Source of the DNA: Polyangiaceae bacterium
GTDB lineage: Bacteria > Myxococcota_A > Polyangia > Polyangiales > Polyangiaceae
Direction: 5' to 3'
DNA length: 64,000 bases
Assembly: GCA_019637295.1 (NCBI GenBank)
Contig: JAHBVX010000004.1
Span: 62,001 to 126,000, forward strand
Shown here: positions 8,070 through 17,111 of the stretch, one piece after another
Position numbering within the stretch: position 1 is the first letter of the stretch
Layout: each line of letters opens with the position of its first letter
Program-made: the position numbers and the translations under genes
Notes under the pieces: model-generated
Databases searched by the model: none
Told to the model about the DNA's origin: nothing
What the model saw: the letters and a program-made list of their open reading frames with translations, nothing else

Positions 8070-8732
8070 TCACTTGGGCTTGGGTTCGGGCCAAGGCGGA
8101 GTGCCGCCGCTCAGGCCGTAGCCGCGTCGGATCAACATCTGCCGGCAGCGGGTGCACAGATCGTACTCGCGATCCGAGGTGAGCACGCTGCCCTTGGCGT
8201 CCTGCATCAGGCAATCTTTGGTGGGGCAGTGCGGCAAGCCGAAGGTGTGACCCAGCTCGTGTACGGCCACCTTGCCGAACCGCTGGCGCGCGTGCTCGGC
8301 GTTTCGCGCCAGGCGCTTGCAGCGAAAGCTCGAGATGACGCACGCGGTGTTGCCCATGTTCGCCAGGCCGATGACGCCCCAGTCCTCGTGAGGTGGCTTC
8401 GACGTGGAGATGTCGACCGCGGTGATCCCGAGCACACGGTGCGCGCTCTTGGGAGCCCGCTCCGTGAGGAAGTCGAGCAGCTTCTCGGCGCGATAGCGCT
8501 TGCGCTTCGGGTAGTAGGCCTGTTTGGGGAGGTCTGCGCGAGGGAGCACCACGACCTCGACCTCGTAGAACGCGAGCAGCGCCGTCTTCACCATGGCGAC
8601 GTCTGCCTCCGGTAGCGTGCCGCCGAGGGTCGCCAGCGCGACGCGCGGCAGCTCGTCTCCGCCCGCGCCGGCGTGACCGCCGACCAGCACGGCAGCCGCT
8701 CCGATCAGCCAACCTCGTCGATCCACGCGCAT
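8070..8732 (-). CDS. archaemetzincin-like zinc metalloprotease (peptidase M54 type), exported
   Basis: 220 residues from ATG 8732, where a Tat/Sec-like signal begins (MRVDRRGWLIGAAAVLVGG); the frame upstream overlaps gluQ and is not used. The zinc-binding signature HELGHTFGLPHC is followed by Cys residues in PTKDCLM and LCTRCRQML, the HExxHxxGxxHC-CxxC pattern of archaemetzincins. Substrate unknown. An N-terminal RR pair suggests Tat export of a folded metalloprotein. Lies just downstream of gluQ on the same strand with a 17-bp gap. Confidence 0.82.
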   Translation of the reverse strand: MRVDRRGWLIGAAAVLVGGHAGAGGDELPRVALATLGGTLPEADVAMVKTALLAFYEVEVVVLPRADLPKQAYYPKRKRYRAEKLLDFLTERAPKSAHRVLGITAVDISTSKPPHEDWGVIGLANMGNTACVISSFRCKRLARNAEHARQRFGKVAVHELGHTFGLPHCPTKDCLMQDAKGSVLTSDREYDLCTRCRQMLIRRGYGLSGGTPPWPEPKPK

Positions 8733-8749
8733 CCAGCTCTCCGAGGCGC

Positions 8750-9706
8750 TCAGCGCGCCTGCCTCAGGTGTTCGAGTGTGACACGGTCGAGGCGCACCGG
8801 CTCCCTCGGGAGGCGGTCGCGGGCGAACGCCGCGGTCGCCTCGCGGGCCGTGAGCCGGTCGGGCACGCGCATGCCCGCGCTCTGAGCCGCCCACGCCACC
8901 ACCGCGCGCGGATCGGCGCCAGCCGAGGCCAGATCGTACAGGCCGAGATCTCGCTCTCGCTTGGCCAGGCGACGGCCGGTCTCGTCGAGCACCAGCGGCA
9001 AGTGGACGTACGCGGGGCTCGGGAGCGCCAGGGCGCGCTGCAAGAGCCGCTGTCGCGCCGCGCTCGGCAACAGATCGTCGCCCCGGAGCACCTCGGTGAC
9101 GCCGTCGTAGGCGTCGTCCGAGACCACCGCGAGCTGGTAAGCGGGCGCGCCATCGCGACGGGCGACGACGAAGTCGCCCACGCTGGCTGCGACGTCGAAC
9201 ACGACCTCGCCCCGGAGCTCGTCTCGCACGGTCACTGGACCCTCCGGCACGATGAAGCGCAGGCTCGGTGTGCGACCCGAGCGCTGCGCCGCATGCTCGC
9301 GAGACGCGAAGCGGCCGCGACAGGTGCCGGGGTAGCGAGGCTCCGCGTCACCCGCCTGCGGCGCCGACTGCGCTTGCCGCACCTCACCGCGGGTGCACAC
9401 GCAGGGGTACACGAGCCCGCGGGCCTCGAGCTCGGCGAGCTCCGCCGCCATGCGCTCGATGCCCGTGGACTGCAGGCGCGCAGCGCCATCCCAGTCGAGA
9501 CCGAGCCACTCGAGATCGCGCTTGGCCGCGTCGACCATCTCTGGCGAGCAGCGATCACCGTCGAGATCCTCGATGCGCAGCACGACGCGACCGCCGCGCG
9601 AGCGCACGCTCCACCATGCGAGCAGGAAGGTGCGCGCGTGACCGAGGTGTATCAGGCCAGTGGGGCTCGGCGCCAGGCGGCCGACGAGGGGCTCCTCGGT
9701 GCTCAC
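8750..9706 (-). CDS. gluQ: glutamyl-Q tRNA(Asp) synthetase
   Basis: 318 residues, the usual size of this truncated glutamyl-tRNA synthetase, which attaches glutamate to the queuosine base of tRNA(Asp) and lacks the anticodon-binding domain. Seen: class I signature RLAPSPTGLIHLGHAR near residue 10, RIEDLDGDR, the zinc Cys set CVC followed by YPGTC, and the KMSKS-equivalent RRLAKRERD. Same strand and close to the protease gene downstream. Confidence 0.92.
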   Translation of the reverse strand: MSTEEPLVGRLAPSPTGLIHLGHARTFLLAWWSVRSRGGRVVLRIEDLDGDRCSPEMVDAAKRDLEWLGLDWDGAARLQSTGIERMAAELAELEARGLVYPCVCTRGEVRQAQSAPQAGDAEPRYPGTCRGRFASREHAAQRSGRTPSLRFIVPEGPVTVRDELRGEVVFDVAASVGDFVVARRDGAPAYQLAVVSDDAYDGVTEVLRGDDLLPSAARQRLLQRALALPSPAYVHLPLVLDETGRRLAKRERDLGLYDLASAGADPRAVVAWAAQSAGMRVPDRLTAREATAAFARDRLPREPVRLDRVTLEHLRQAR

Positions 9707-9736
9707 CGGCCCAGCTTACTCCGAGGGTGTTACGCC

Positions 9737-10012
9737 TCACATGTGCTCGACGCTCTTGAGCATCTCGCGCACGAACGACGCGCGCGGCCGGATGAGCTGA
9801 GCCCGCATCGCCGGTGGCCTCACGCGGATGGAGCCGCCGCTGGGAAACGACACGCCGCCGCTCAGCAGGTCATCACGAAACTCGTGAAAATCACCGTCTT
9901 TGGTGCGCTGACTGCGCTCCACTTGGGCGCCGGCGTCGACGCTGACGGTCAGCAGACCGAGCCCGAGGCCCAGGCTCGACAGAGCCAATTTCCAACCGCT
10001 CGCTCTTGCCAC
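9737..10012 (-). CDS. small exported protein, conserved-looking, unknown function
   Basis: 91 residues. Starts with a signal (WKLALSSLGLGLGLLTVSVDAGAQ) and a mature part of about 60 residues ending in a compact conserved-looking block FPSGGSIRVRPPAMRAQLIRP then RASFVREMLKSVEHM. I recall similar short C-terminal blocks (LIRPRxxFVxEMLKSVE) in myxobacterial proteins, but cannot name a family. No metal or catalytic motif. Sits alone between gluQ and the Cys-containing lipoprotein gene. Confidence 0.6.
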   Translation of the reverse strand: MARASGWKLALSSLGLGLGLLTVSVDAGAQVERSQRTKDGDFHEFRDDLLSGGVSFPSGGSIRVRPPAMRAQLIRPRASFVREMLKSVEHM

Positions 10013-10088
10013 ATTCCCTCGCGTCTTTCTGCGTCACCGGGACGCGAGGGATGGACAAGCGCGCCGTCGAAGGGCTTGGGTACGAATT

Positions 10089-10583
10089 TCAGACCGCGCA
10101 GGCGCAGGCCTTCAGGCGGGCGTCGTTGTCCGAGACGACCTTGCGCGCTCGGGAGCAGCGCGAGTCCGCGTCACCCGCCAGGCGGCAGATCGCGTCCGCA
10201 GCCCGCCGCAGCGAGGCAAAGGCCTTGCACCCATCCGCGCAGCGGCGGTCCCCGGAGGCCAGGGGCGTGGCGCCCTGCACGCCGAGCAGCGTGGTCAGCC
10301 GCGACTCGGCCGTGCGCAGCGCGGCCTCGGCCTGGGCCAGCGTGGCGAGGGGCGCGTCGTCCGCGTCGAGGGAGCTCGGCTTCTTGTCCTCCTCGGGCGC
10401 CGGCTCGCCGGCTTGCTCGTCCTGGGGTGCTGCGCCGGGCGGCGGCGGAGCGCCCGGGTACTGCTGCTGCTGCTGCGCCTCGCTCTCCTGGGGTGCGCTG
10501 GCGGCCTTCTCGGGCGCGCCGTGCTTGGCGCACGCGCCGAGCACGAGCCCAACCACGAGCACGCCCGTGAGCCGCGCGCTCAC
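10089..10583 (-). CDS. putative lipoprotein with Pro/Gln-rich linker
   Basis: 164 residues from GTG 10583, whose GTGA overlaps the stop of the thiolase gene, so the two are translationally coupled. The signal VGLVLGAC gives a lipidated Cys near residue 17. A Gln/Pro/Glu-rich linker (with QQQQQ) precedes a helical C-terminal domain with six Cys ([35 protein letters not shown]). No enzyme motif. Despite coupling to the thiolase, a metabolic link is not evident. Confidence 0.65.
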   Translation of the reverse strand: MSARLTGVLVVGLVLGACAKHGAPEKAASAPQESEAQQQQQYPGAPPPPGAAPQDEQAGEPAPEEDKKPSSLDADDAPLATLAQAEAALRTAESRLTTLLGVQGATPLASGDRRCADGCKAFASLRRAADAICRLAGDADSRCSRARKVVSDNDARLKACACAV

Positions 10584-11773
10584 GCGGACGGCGCTCGGTA
10601 GAGGGTGACCACCGCGGCGCCGCCGAGCCCGAGGTTGTGCTGCAGCGCCGCGCGAGCGCCGCTGACCTGCCGGGCCTCGGCCTGGTTGCGAAGCTGCCAC
10701 GACAGTTCGGCGCACTGCGCCAGGCCCGTGGCGCCGAGCGGATGCCCCTTCGAGATCAGCCCGCCCGAGGGGTTGACCACCCACTTGCCCCCGTAGGTCA
10801 CCGCGCCCGAGTCGATGAGCTCGCCACCCTTGCCCGGCTCGCACAGCCCAAGGGCCTCGTAGGTGAGCAGCTCGTTGGTGCTGAAGCAGTCGTGCAGCTC
10901 GACCACCTGCACGTCCTCGGGGCCGAGGCCGCTCTGCTCGTAGGCCTTCTCTGCGGCCGAGCGCGTCATGTCGTAGCCCACGATCTTGATGCAGCTCTTG
11001 TCGTCGAAGGTGGACGGCAGGTCCGTGCTCATGGCCATGCCGGCGATCTCCACGGCGTTCTTCTCGAGGCCGTGCTGCTTCACGAACTCTTCGCTGACGA
11101 GCAGCGCGGCGCCTGCGCCGTCCGAGGTGGGGCAGCACTGCAGCTTCGTGAGCGGCGAGTACACCTCCTTCGAGCCGAGCACGTCCTCGAGGGAGTACTC
11201 GTCGCGGAACTGCGAGTACGGGTTGTTCACCGAGTGCTTGTGGTTCTTCACCGCCACCTTGGCGAACTGCTCCTTGGTCGTCCCGTGGCGCTCCATGTGC
11301 TCGCGCCCGGCGTTGCCGAAGATCTGCGGCGCCGGGGGCGCGGGCGCGAACTCGCGCAGCTGCATCATCAGCATCATGTGCTTGTCCATGGGGTTGATGC
11401 GATCCATGTACTTGGCGCCGAGCGAGCCCTTCTCCATGCGCTCGAAGCCGACGGCCATGACGCAGTCCGCCAGGCCGCCCTCGACCAGCTGCTTGGCCAG
11501 GAACAGCGCCGTGGAGCCGGTGGAGCAGTTGTTGTTCACGTTGTAGATCGGGATACCCGTGAGCCCGAGCTGGTAGAGCGCGCGCTCGCCGCTGGTGCTC
11601 TCGCCGTAACAGTAGCCTGCGACGGCCTGCTGCACGGCCGAGTAGTCGAGCTTGGCGTCCGCGAGCGCCATGCGCCCCGCTTCCTCCACCATGTCGGGGT
11701 AGTCCCAGTCCCGCGCGCCGGGCTTCTCGAACTTCGTCATCCCCACACCGACCACGAACACCTTGCGACCCAT
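10580..11773 (-). CDS. SCP-x-type thiolase / lipid-transfer protein
   Basis: 397 residues from ATG 11773. The thiolase fold is intact: acylated Cys C83 in [24 protein letters not shown], and the His loop [17 protein letters not shown]. The sequence matches the SCP-x/non-specific lipid-transfer thiolase branch, which cleaves 3-ketoacyl-CoA of branched or sterol side chains. Last catalytic Cys region is replaced ([13 protein letters not shown]), as is normal in this branch. Coupled to the lipoprotein gene downstream. A long-chain acyl-CoA synthetase lies 2 kb away, fitting lipid breakdown. Confidence 0.87.
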   Translation of the reverse strand: MGRKVFVVGVGMTKFEKPGARDWDYPDMVEEAGRMALADAKLDYSAVQQAVAGYCYGESTSGERALYQLGLTGIPIYNVNNNCSTGSTALFLAKQLVEGGLADCVMAVGFERMEKGSLGAKYMDRINPMDKHMMLMMQLREFAPAPPAPQIFGNAGREHMERHGTTKEQFAKVAVKNHKHSVNNPYSQFRDEYSLEDVLGSKEVYSPLTKLQCCPTSDGAGAALLVSEEFVKQHGLEKNAVEIAGMAMSTDLPSTFDDKSCIKIVGYDMTRSAAEKAYEQSGLGPEDVQVVELHDCFSTNELLTYEALGLCEPGKGGELIDSGAVTYGGKWVVNPSGGLISKGHPLGATGLAQCAELSWQLRNQAEARQVSGARAALQHNLGLGGAAVVTLYRAPSA

Positions 11774-11948
11774 GAGACACCTCCGGGGGGCGCGAGCTGA
11801 GCGCCCGATGGACGGCTCGTACGCCAAGCCGACCCCGGGAGCAAGGCGCTGCCGGTCAAACGCGCCACGCCGTTCCCGCGCCGGACCGACAACGAAGGCG
11901 TCCGCGACGAGCGACACCGGACCGTCGACCTCTGCTGCAGCAGAGGAC

Positions 11949-12677
11949 TCACACTCGCGTGGGATGCAGACTTCGGCTGCCAGCGGACGCGTCGTCGACG
12001 CGCGCGGGCGCCATGGTGCGGAACACCAAGTCCCCAAGCGGCACGGTGACGTTGAAGTTGTAGCGCTGCATGAGGCGCGGATCGTGATGACGCGCGTGAT
12101 GCTCGCGCAGCAGGGCGATCAGGCGAAGTCGCCCGATGAAGGTGTCCCGCGGCAGGTGGTACGCCAGGTGCGTCAGCTCGTAGCTGACGACATAGAGCGC
12201 GCTGGTGAGCAAGAAGAGCCAACCGACGTTGCTGCCAAGCAAGTAACCCGCCAGCGCCGCGGCGGGCGCCGCCGCGAGCACGATGCCGAACACGCCCACC
12301 GCCGGGATCAACACCAGCCGCAGCTCGCGCGTCTCGCGGATCTCCATGTCGCGATAGCGGTAGACGCGATGGTGCTCGGGGGTGTGGCGATCGTAGAGCA
12401 CCGCCAGCGCCTTGTAGCGGCGGTGCAGGAGGTTGCGGTGCGCGTGCCACTCCGCGAGATTGGCGACCACGAACACGATGGGCACGACGAGCAGCTCGAG
12501 CCAGCTGACGCCCTCGAGCTTCCAGATGGCCAGCGCCGTCGCCACGATGCCCACGCCGGTGGTGGCGGCGAGATGCAGCCACGGCGAGTACCAACGTGGG
12601 ATCTTCGCCAGCATCGCGGCGCGAAATTCCTCCCGGCTCTCGTCGCCCTTGAAGTAGTCCGGCTCGTCGTTGCTCAT
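11949..12677 (-). CDS. membrane fatty-acid hydroxylase/sterol desaturase-type diiron oxidase
   Basis: 242 residues from ATG 12677. Histidine clusters of the integral-membrane diiron oxidases are visible: [10 protein letters not shown] (H78, H80, H85), RHTPEHHR (H98, H102, H103), HLAYHLP and REHHARHHD. Four hydrophobic segments surround them (for example [43 protein letters not shown]). It should use O2 to hydroxylate or desaturate a lipid chain. A perfect 20-bp palindrome lies 31 bp upstream of the start, so it is probably under a dedicated repressor. Confidence 0.82.
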   Translation of the reverse strand: MSNDEPDYFKGDESREEFRAAMLAKIPRWYSPWLHLAATTGVGIVATALAIWKLEGVSWLELLVVPIVFVVANLAEWHAHRNLLHRRYKALAVLYDRHTPEHHRVYRYRDMEIRETRELRLVLIPAVGVFGIVLAAAPAAALAGYLLGSNVGWLFLLTSALYVVSYELTHLAYHLPRDTFIGRLRLIALLREHHARHHDPRLMQRYNFNVTVPLGDLVFRTMAPARVDDASAGSRSLHPTRV

Positions 12678-12707
12678 GCCCGTCTCGCCCGTCGCCCCAG
12701 AGCTATA

Positions 12708-12727
12708 CGTTCTGTAATTACAGAACG
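12708..12727. promoter_or_regulatory. perfect 20-bp palindrome, TetR-type operator candidate
   Basis: The half-site CGTTCTGTAA is followed immediately by its exact complement, centred on AATT. It is strikingly AT-rich for this genome and sits 31 bp upstream of the desaturase-type gene start (12677) and just past the stop of the VOC gene. Perfect palindromes of this kind are typical TetR-family operators. No TetR gene is in the window, so the regulator is unidentified. Confidence 0.65.
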
Positions 12728-12735
12728 CAACTCCC

Positions 12736-13161
12736 TCAGCGCCGAAAGACGTCGACCTCGTCGGCAAATGCCTTGAATTCCAAGGCGTTACCGCTGGGGT
12801 CCCGGAAGAACATCGTGGCCTGCTCGCCCACCTCTCCCGCGAAGCGCAGGTGCGGCTCGATGAGGAAGACGACCCCGGCGGCCCGCAGCCGCTCCGCCAA
12901 CGGCCAGAACGCTCCGGGCGCCAGGATGACGCCGAAGTGGCGAGCGGGGACCCGATCCCCGTCCACGAGGTTGGTCGCGGAGGCGGCGTCGGGCGCGTCC
13001 ACGAGGTGGGTCGAGAGCTGATGACCGAAGAAGTCGAAGTCCACCCAGCGCTCGGCGCTGCGACCCTCGGCGCAGCCGAGCAGCTCGCCGTAGAAGCGAC
13101 GAGCTGCCTGCAGGTCCGTGACGGGCAGCGCGAGGTGAAAGCGGGGACGCGGCTCGGACAT
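12736..13161 (-). CDS. VOC-superfamily (glyoxalase/dioxygenase fold) protein
   Basis: 141 residues from ATG 13161. Two beta-alpha-beta-beta-beta modules: [23 protein letters not shown] at the start and HFGVILAP... to [15 protein letters not shown] at the end, the latter being the usual metal-site strand with Glu (ALEF). Metal ligands H9-like, H in RHFG and E near residue 130 are present. Members include glyoxalases, ring-cleavage dioxygenases and resistance proteins; the substrate cannot be told. Starts 8 bp after the methyltransferase stop on the same strand, so the two may form an operon. Confidence 0.83.
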   Translation of the reverse strand: MSEPRPRFHLALPVTDLQAARRFYGELLGCAEGRSAERWVDFDFFGHQLSTHLVDAPDAASATNLVDGDRVPARHFGVILAPGAFWPLAERLRAAGVVFLIEPHLRFAGEVGEQATMFFRDPSGNALEFKAFADEVDVFRR

Positions 13162-13169
13162 GCGACGCG

Positions 13170-14024
13170 TCAGCGCACAGCGACCAAGTACGCCAACCAC
13201 CCCGGGTGGTTCGACGCGCGCGTCGTGGGCCGGTAGTCCTCTTCGTCCTCGCTCTCGGAGCGATCCCAGTACACGTCCACGCGCGAGAAGCCCGCCTCCT
13301 CGAGCAGCTCTCTCAGCTCGGGCAGCGACCAGAAGCGCCAGTCGTAGCGGAAGGCCTTCTCCAACTTCGTGCCGTCCTTGAACTCGAAGTGGATGTAGTT
13401 GACCACTCGATGCGTGATCGGGTCGAACGAGTCCTGATCCCACACGTAGGTGAACTTGCGCTTGATGCTGCGCCGCTCGTACATGGGCTCCACGCTCTCC
13501 CAGCCGCCGTAGGAGTCCAGACAGAAGATGCCACCCGGCGCGAGCCCGGCGCGCACTCGCTGGAAGTAGTCCCGCATCGCGTCGCGAGTCGTGAAGATCC
13601 AGTAGCTGAAGTTGAAGGCGCAGATGGCGTCGAACTTGCGGGCGGACTTGGCCCGCACGTCGGCCTGGAGCAACGTGATGCGCTCGGCGGCGTCACCCAG
13701 CGGCGCAACGTTGTGCTTGCGCCCCCAGGCCAGCACCTTGGGATCGATGTCCACGCCCGTGGCGCTGCGCGCGGGGTCGCTCTTCACCCAGTGGCAGCAG
13801 ATCAGCGAGGTCCCACAGAAGTCCTCGCGCAGGGTGCGAGGGGCCCGCCGATGCACGCGCTGGTACGCCTTGACGATGAAGTCCACCTCGACCGCCGCGT
13901 CTTGCACGCTGAGCTGATACAGCACGTGCTTGTCCGCGGTCTTGGCGGTGAACTGGGGCGGCGGTGGACGCTTGCGCGCGCTGGCGCCTCTGCGGGTTCG
14001 AACGCTTCTCTTCGCTTGGGCCAC
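13170..14024 (-). CDS. class I SAM-dependent methyltransferase
   Basis: 284 residues. A basic N-terminus is followed by [16 protein letters not shown], then motif I-like [24 protein letters not shown], the motif IV region [14 protein letters not shown] and [14 protein letters not shown]. This is the Rossmann class I arrangement seen in small-molecule methyltransferases. The substrate domain carries [20 protein letters not shown], common in this group. Runs 3 bp downstream of the acyl-CoA synthetase stop, suggesting one transcript with it and the VOC gene. Confidence 0.85.
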   Translation of the reverse strand: MAQAKRSVRTRRGASARKRPPPPQFTAKTADKHVLYQLSVQDAAVEVDFIVKAYQRVHRRAPRTLREDFCGTSLICCHWVKSDPARSATGVDIDPKVLAWGRKHNVAPLGDAAERITLLQADVRAKSARKFDAICAFNFSYWIFTTRDAMRDYFQRVRAGLAPGGIFCLDSYGGWESVEPMYERRSIKRKFTYVWDQDSFDPITHRVVNYIHFEFKDGTKLEKAFRYDWRFWSLPELRELLEEAGFSRVDVYWDRSESEDEEDYRPTTRASNHPGWLAYLVAVR

Positions 14025-14027
14025 GAC

Positions 14028-15971
14028 TCACTGATCCATCACGACGATGCCAAAAGATGCGTCCTCGTACAGCCGTTCGAACTGCGGCGCAAACTTCTTC
14101 TCCAGGTTCTTGCGCTTGACCTTGAGGGTGGGCGTGATCTCGTCTTCGTCGGGGGATAGCTCGCGATCGAGCAAGAAGATGCGCTTGACCTGCTCCACCC
14201 GAGAGAGCTTGACGTTGCCCGAGCGCACCGCCTTCACGATGCGCTCCTGCAGTTCCTTGTCCTGGCTGACCTTCTTCATGACCTCCGCCAGGCCGTCGGG
14301 GCGCGCCAGAGGGTTCTCCATCAGCGCGCGGCGCATGCGCTCGAGGGCAGCGTCGTCGCTCAGGTGTCCGTGTTCCTTGGCCCACTCCAGGCACTCCATG
14401 GGGCTGAGCGTGACCAGCGCGGTGACGTAGGCGCGCGCGTCCCCGTGGGCGTGCACCTGGCTGATCAACGGATCCTGCATCTTGATCTCGTTCTCGATGT
14501 TGGCCGGAGTCAGGTTCTTGCCGCCCGCGGTGATGATGATGTGCTTCTTGCGATCCACGATGGCCAAGTAGCCGTCCGCGTCCCTCCGGCCCACGTCGCC
14601 GGTGTGCAGCCAGCCCTCCGCGTCGATCATCTCCGCCGTCGCCTCGGGCGCCTTGTAGTAGCCCTGAAAGACGGTCTTGCCGCGCACCAGGATCTCTCCA
14701 TCCTCCGCCAGCTTGTCCTCCACGAACGAGAGCGCCTTGCCGACGGAGCCGAGCCGCACCTGACCGGGGCGGTTGGCGTGGGAGATGACGGTGGCCTCGG
14801 TCATGCCGTACACCTCGTAGATGGGGAAGCCGGCGGACCAGAAGAACTCGAGCACCTTGCGCGGTGTGGGCGCGGCCCCGGTGATGAAGAACTTCACGCG
14901 CCCGCCGAACACGCCGCGCAGCTTGGAGAACACGAGGCGGTCGGCGATCTTGTACTTGAGCTTCAGCCCGAAGGGGATGTCCTCGCCGCGCTGCCAGTGC
15001 TGCACGACCAGAAGCCCCGTGGCCTCCGCCCAGCGAAACACCTTCTGCTTGCCCGGCGGGGCCTTGGCGACCTCGCCCTGGATCTTGGCGTAGGCCTTCT
15101 CGAAGATGCGCGGCACGCTGCCAAAGATGGTGGGCCGGACCTCCTTGATCTCCTCGAGCACGGCCGGAATGCTGCTGGCGTACGCCGTCGCCGTGCCGAA
15201 GTTGATGCGCCCGTAGAACGCCAGCACGCGCTCGGCCACGTGCGCCATGGGCAAGAAGGAGAGCGTGCAGTCGTCCGCGTCGAAGTCCATGATCGCCGAG
15301 CTGGAGAGCACGGTGGTGATGTTCTGGTGCGAGATCATGGCGCCCTTGGGGGGCCCGGTCGTGCCGCTCGTGTACACGATGATGGCGGTCGCCTCGGGCT
15401 TCACCTCGCCGGCACGGGCGGTCAGCTTCGCTTCGTCGGCGTCCGTCCTCAGCACGTCCGCTAGATCGAGCACCCAGTCGAGCTTGCGCGCAGCGTCCGG
15501 CAGTCCCGCGAAGTTCCACACCGCCACCTTCTCGAGCTTGGGCAGCTCCGACCGGCGCTCGATGATCTTCTCGAGTTGCTCGTAGTCCTCCACGAACGCG
15601 AAGCGGGAGTCGGAGTGATCCAGGATGTAGGCGAGCTGCTCGGCGGTGAGCGTCGGGTAGGCGCCGACGGTCACCGCGCCGGCGAAGAGCCCCCCGAAGT
15701 CGCACAAGCACCACTCCGGGCGGGTGGAGCCCACGATGGTGAGCTTGTCCCCGGTGGCCAGCCCCTGGTCGAGCAGCCACGACGCGATGGCGGAGGCGCG
15801 CGCGTTGAACTCGTGCCAGGTCGTCTGCACCCAGGCTCCCGAGTCCTTGACCCGAAAGGCGACGGCGTCGGGCGTGAGCTGGGCGCGACGCCGCAGCATC
15901 TCGGGCAGGGTCTTGGCATCCGGCAGCACGGGCCGGGCAGGCGTGACTGGAACGTGAACTTTGTCCAACAT
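14028..15971 (-). CDS. long-chain acyl-CoA synthetase (AMP-forming)
   Basis: 647 residues, the usual size for the FAA1-like long-chain group. It activates fatty acids to acyl-CoA through an acyl-AMP intermediate. The P-loop AMP motif YTSGTTGPPKGAMISHQN is at about residue 200, followed by FLPMAHVAER, the YEVYGMTEAT adenylation motif, WLHTGDVGR and the late Lys region IVDRKKHIIITAGGKNLTP. No signal peptide. Head of an apparent transcript with the methyltransferase and VOC genes; functionally fits the nearby SCP-x thiolase. Confidence 0.92.
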   Translation of the reverse strand: MLDKVHVPVTPARPVLPDAKTLPEMLRRRAQLTPDAVAFRVKDSGAWVQTTWHEFNARASAIASWLLDQGLATGDKLTIVGSTRPEWCLCDFGGLFAGAVTVGAYPTLTAEQLAYILDHSDSRFAFVEDYEQLEKIIERRSELPKLEKVAVWNFAGLPDAARKLDWVLDLADVLRTDADEAKLTARAGEVKPEATAIIVYTSGTTGPPKGAMISHQNITTVLSSSAIMDFDADDCTLSFLPMAHVAERVLAFYGRINFGTATAYASSIPAVLEEIKEVRPTIFGSVPRIFEKAYAKIQGEVAKAPPGKQKVFRWAEATGLLVVQHWQRGEDIPFGLKLKYKIADRLVFSKLRGVFGGRVKFFITGAAPTPRKVLEFFWSAGFPIYEVYGMTEATVISHANRPGQVRLGSVGKALSFVEDKLAEDGEILVRGKTVFQGYYKAPEATAEMIDAEGWLHTGDVGRRDADGYLAIVDRKKHIIITAGGKNLTPANIENEIKMQDPLISQVHAHGDARAYVTALVTLSPMECLEWAKEHGHLSDDAALERMRRALMENPLARPDGLAEVMKKVSQDKELQERIVKAVRSGNVKLSRVEQVKRIFLLDRELSPDEDEITPTLKVKRKNLEKKFAPQFERLYEDASFGIVVMDQ

Positions 15972-16069
15972 GAGCGGGCTCCCTCCGACAGACCCTGCCT
16001 TTTATCCCGACCCTCGGGCAGCACGACGCGAAATCGCGCTCGGGCCGGCGATCGCGATAGCATCGAGCC

Positions 16070-16891
16070 GTGTCCGAGTCGCGCCTCTGGCCCTGGGTGA
16101 CCGCGGCGTCCGTCGCGCTCGCGGCTTACTCGTTCACCTTTGGGCGCCGCGCCGCGCCCGCGCCACCGCCCGACGCCGCGCCAGCGGCGAGTAGCGCTCC
16201 CTCCGCTCGGGTCGCGGCCCCCAGCGCGAGCGCGGAGCCCGTCGAGCCGGCGTCGCTGCTCGAGCGAGCCCGCGCGGGCGAGCTCGACGCCATCAAGCAG
16301 CTCGAGCTGAAGCGACCCCGGGAGCGGACGATCGACGAGAGCGTGGCCATCGCGACGGGCCACGACGTGCTCCTGCAGCTCGACGTCATCGCTCTGGGCC
16401 GTGAGCTCGGCAGCGCGCCAGAGCGCCTCGCGGATCCGAGCCTGCTCGAGCGACTGCATCGACATGCGCTCGATCCCTCGGCGGCCAAGAGCGCCCTCGG
16501 CGTCGCGGCCCGCCTCGCGGCGCCGCTGGGGCCGGATCTGCTCTTCGCCGTCCGCAATGAGACGAAGCACGCGCCCACCCGCGCGCTCGCCGAGGATCTA
16601 CTGGCTACGGGCGAGGTGCAGAGCCGCGCCTCGAAGGCCCTGCTCGCGCTGTTGAGGGTCGAAGACGAGACCGGCTGCCAGCGGCTCCGTCCGCTGCTGG
16701 TGCGGCTGCGGGATCACGGCGACAAGCGCGCGCTCAGCCGGCTCGACGAGCTGGAGAAGAGGACCGGCTGCGGCAAAGACGAGCAAGGCGACTGCTTCGA
16801 GTGCCTGCGCGACGACGAGACGCTGACCAGCGCGCGGCGCGCGGTCAGCGAGCGCCCCGCGCCGCGCCCCTGGGTGATCCGACGGCGTTGA
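16070..16891 (+). CDS. membrane-anchored helical-repeat protein of unknown function
   Basis: 273 residues from GTG 16070. One N-terminal membrane segment (LWPWVTAASVALAAYSFTF), then an Ala/Pro-rich linker to about residue 60, then alpha-helical repeats of HEAT/ARM character (LERARAGELDAIKQLE, ALGVAARLAAPLGPDLLF, APTRALAEDLLAT, RASKALLALLRV). Four Cys near the C-terminus (TGCQRL, TGCGKDEQGDCFEC) could bind a metal or form disulfides. No enzyme motif. Divergent from the acyl-CoA synthetase by about 100 bp. Confidence 0.6.
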   Translation: MSESRLWPWVTAASVALAAYSFTFGRRAAPAPPPDAAPAASSAPSARVAAPSASAEPVEPASLLERARAGELDAIKQLELKRPRERTIDESVAIATGHDVLLQLDVIALGRELGSAPERLADPSLLERLHRHALDPSAAKSALGVAARLAAPLGPDLLFAVRNETKHAPTRALAEDLLATGEVQSRASKALLALLRVEDETGCQRLRPLLVRLRDHGDKRALSRLDELEKRTGCGKDEQGDCFECLRDDETLTSARRAVSERPAPRPWVIRRR

Positions 16892-16919
16892 AGCGCTCGG
16901 CTGCCGAGCCCGGGCTCGG

Positions 16920-17060
16920 CTACTTCTTCTTGTCCTTGGCCGCCGCGCCCGCAGAGGCGAAGCCCGCCTGGCGCTTGGCCTGATCGGACTTCGACTGGGT
17001 CTTGGCCGCGGTCTTCTGGTTCTTGTCGCGTTGCTCGGACTTCGGTGACTTGTCGCCCAT
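16920..17060 (-). CDS. 46-residue basic, Lys/Gln/Ala-rich protein
   Basis: A short gene with a strong ribosome site: GGAGGT lies 4 bases before the ATG at 17060. The product starts MGDKSPKSEQRDKNQKTAAK and ends GAAAKDKKK. It is rich in Lys, Gln, Ala and Asp, predicted disordered or a lone helix. Short proteins with the same MGDKSPKSxQ opening occur, as I recall, in many bacteria with no assigned role. The clean Shine-Dalgarno and the recognisable N-terminus make it more than chance. Confidence 0.75.
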   Translation of the reverse strand: MGDKSPKSEQRDKNQKTAAKTQSKSDQAKRQAGFASAGAAAKDKKK

Positions 17061-17111
17061 GGGGACCTCCGCGCTAGTCGCGCAAGGGCGACACTACCAC
17101 GGGCCGTGGCG

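Noticed and set aside
8768-10570. 600-residue open frame on the plus strand
   Set aside because: Antisense to gluQ and neighbouring genes; composition is Arg/Ala/His-rich without motifs, while the minus-strand genes have clear catalytic motifs.
13190-13212. Inverted repeat AACCACC/GGTGGTT
   Set aside because: It falls inside the conserved C-terminal coding part of the methyltransferase (NHPGW), so codon use explains it.
17097-17109. CCACGG-G-CCGTGG hairpin as terminator
   Set aside because: Only 6-bp arms and no T-run; it sits at the end of the FGE-like gene but cannot be called a terminator from sequence alone.
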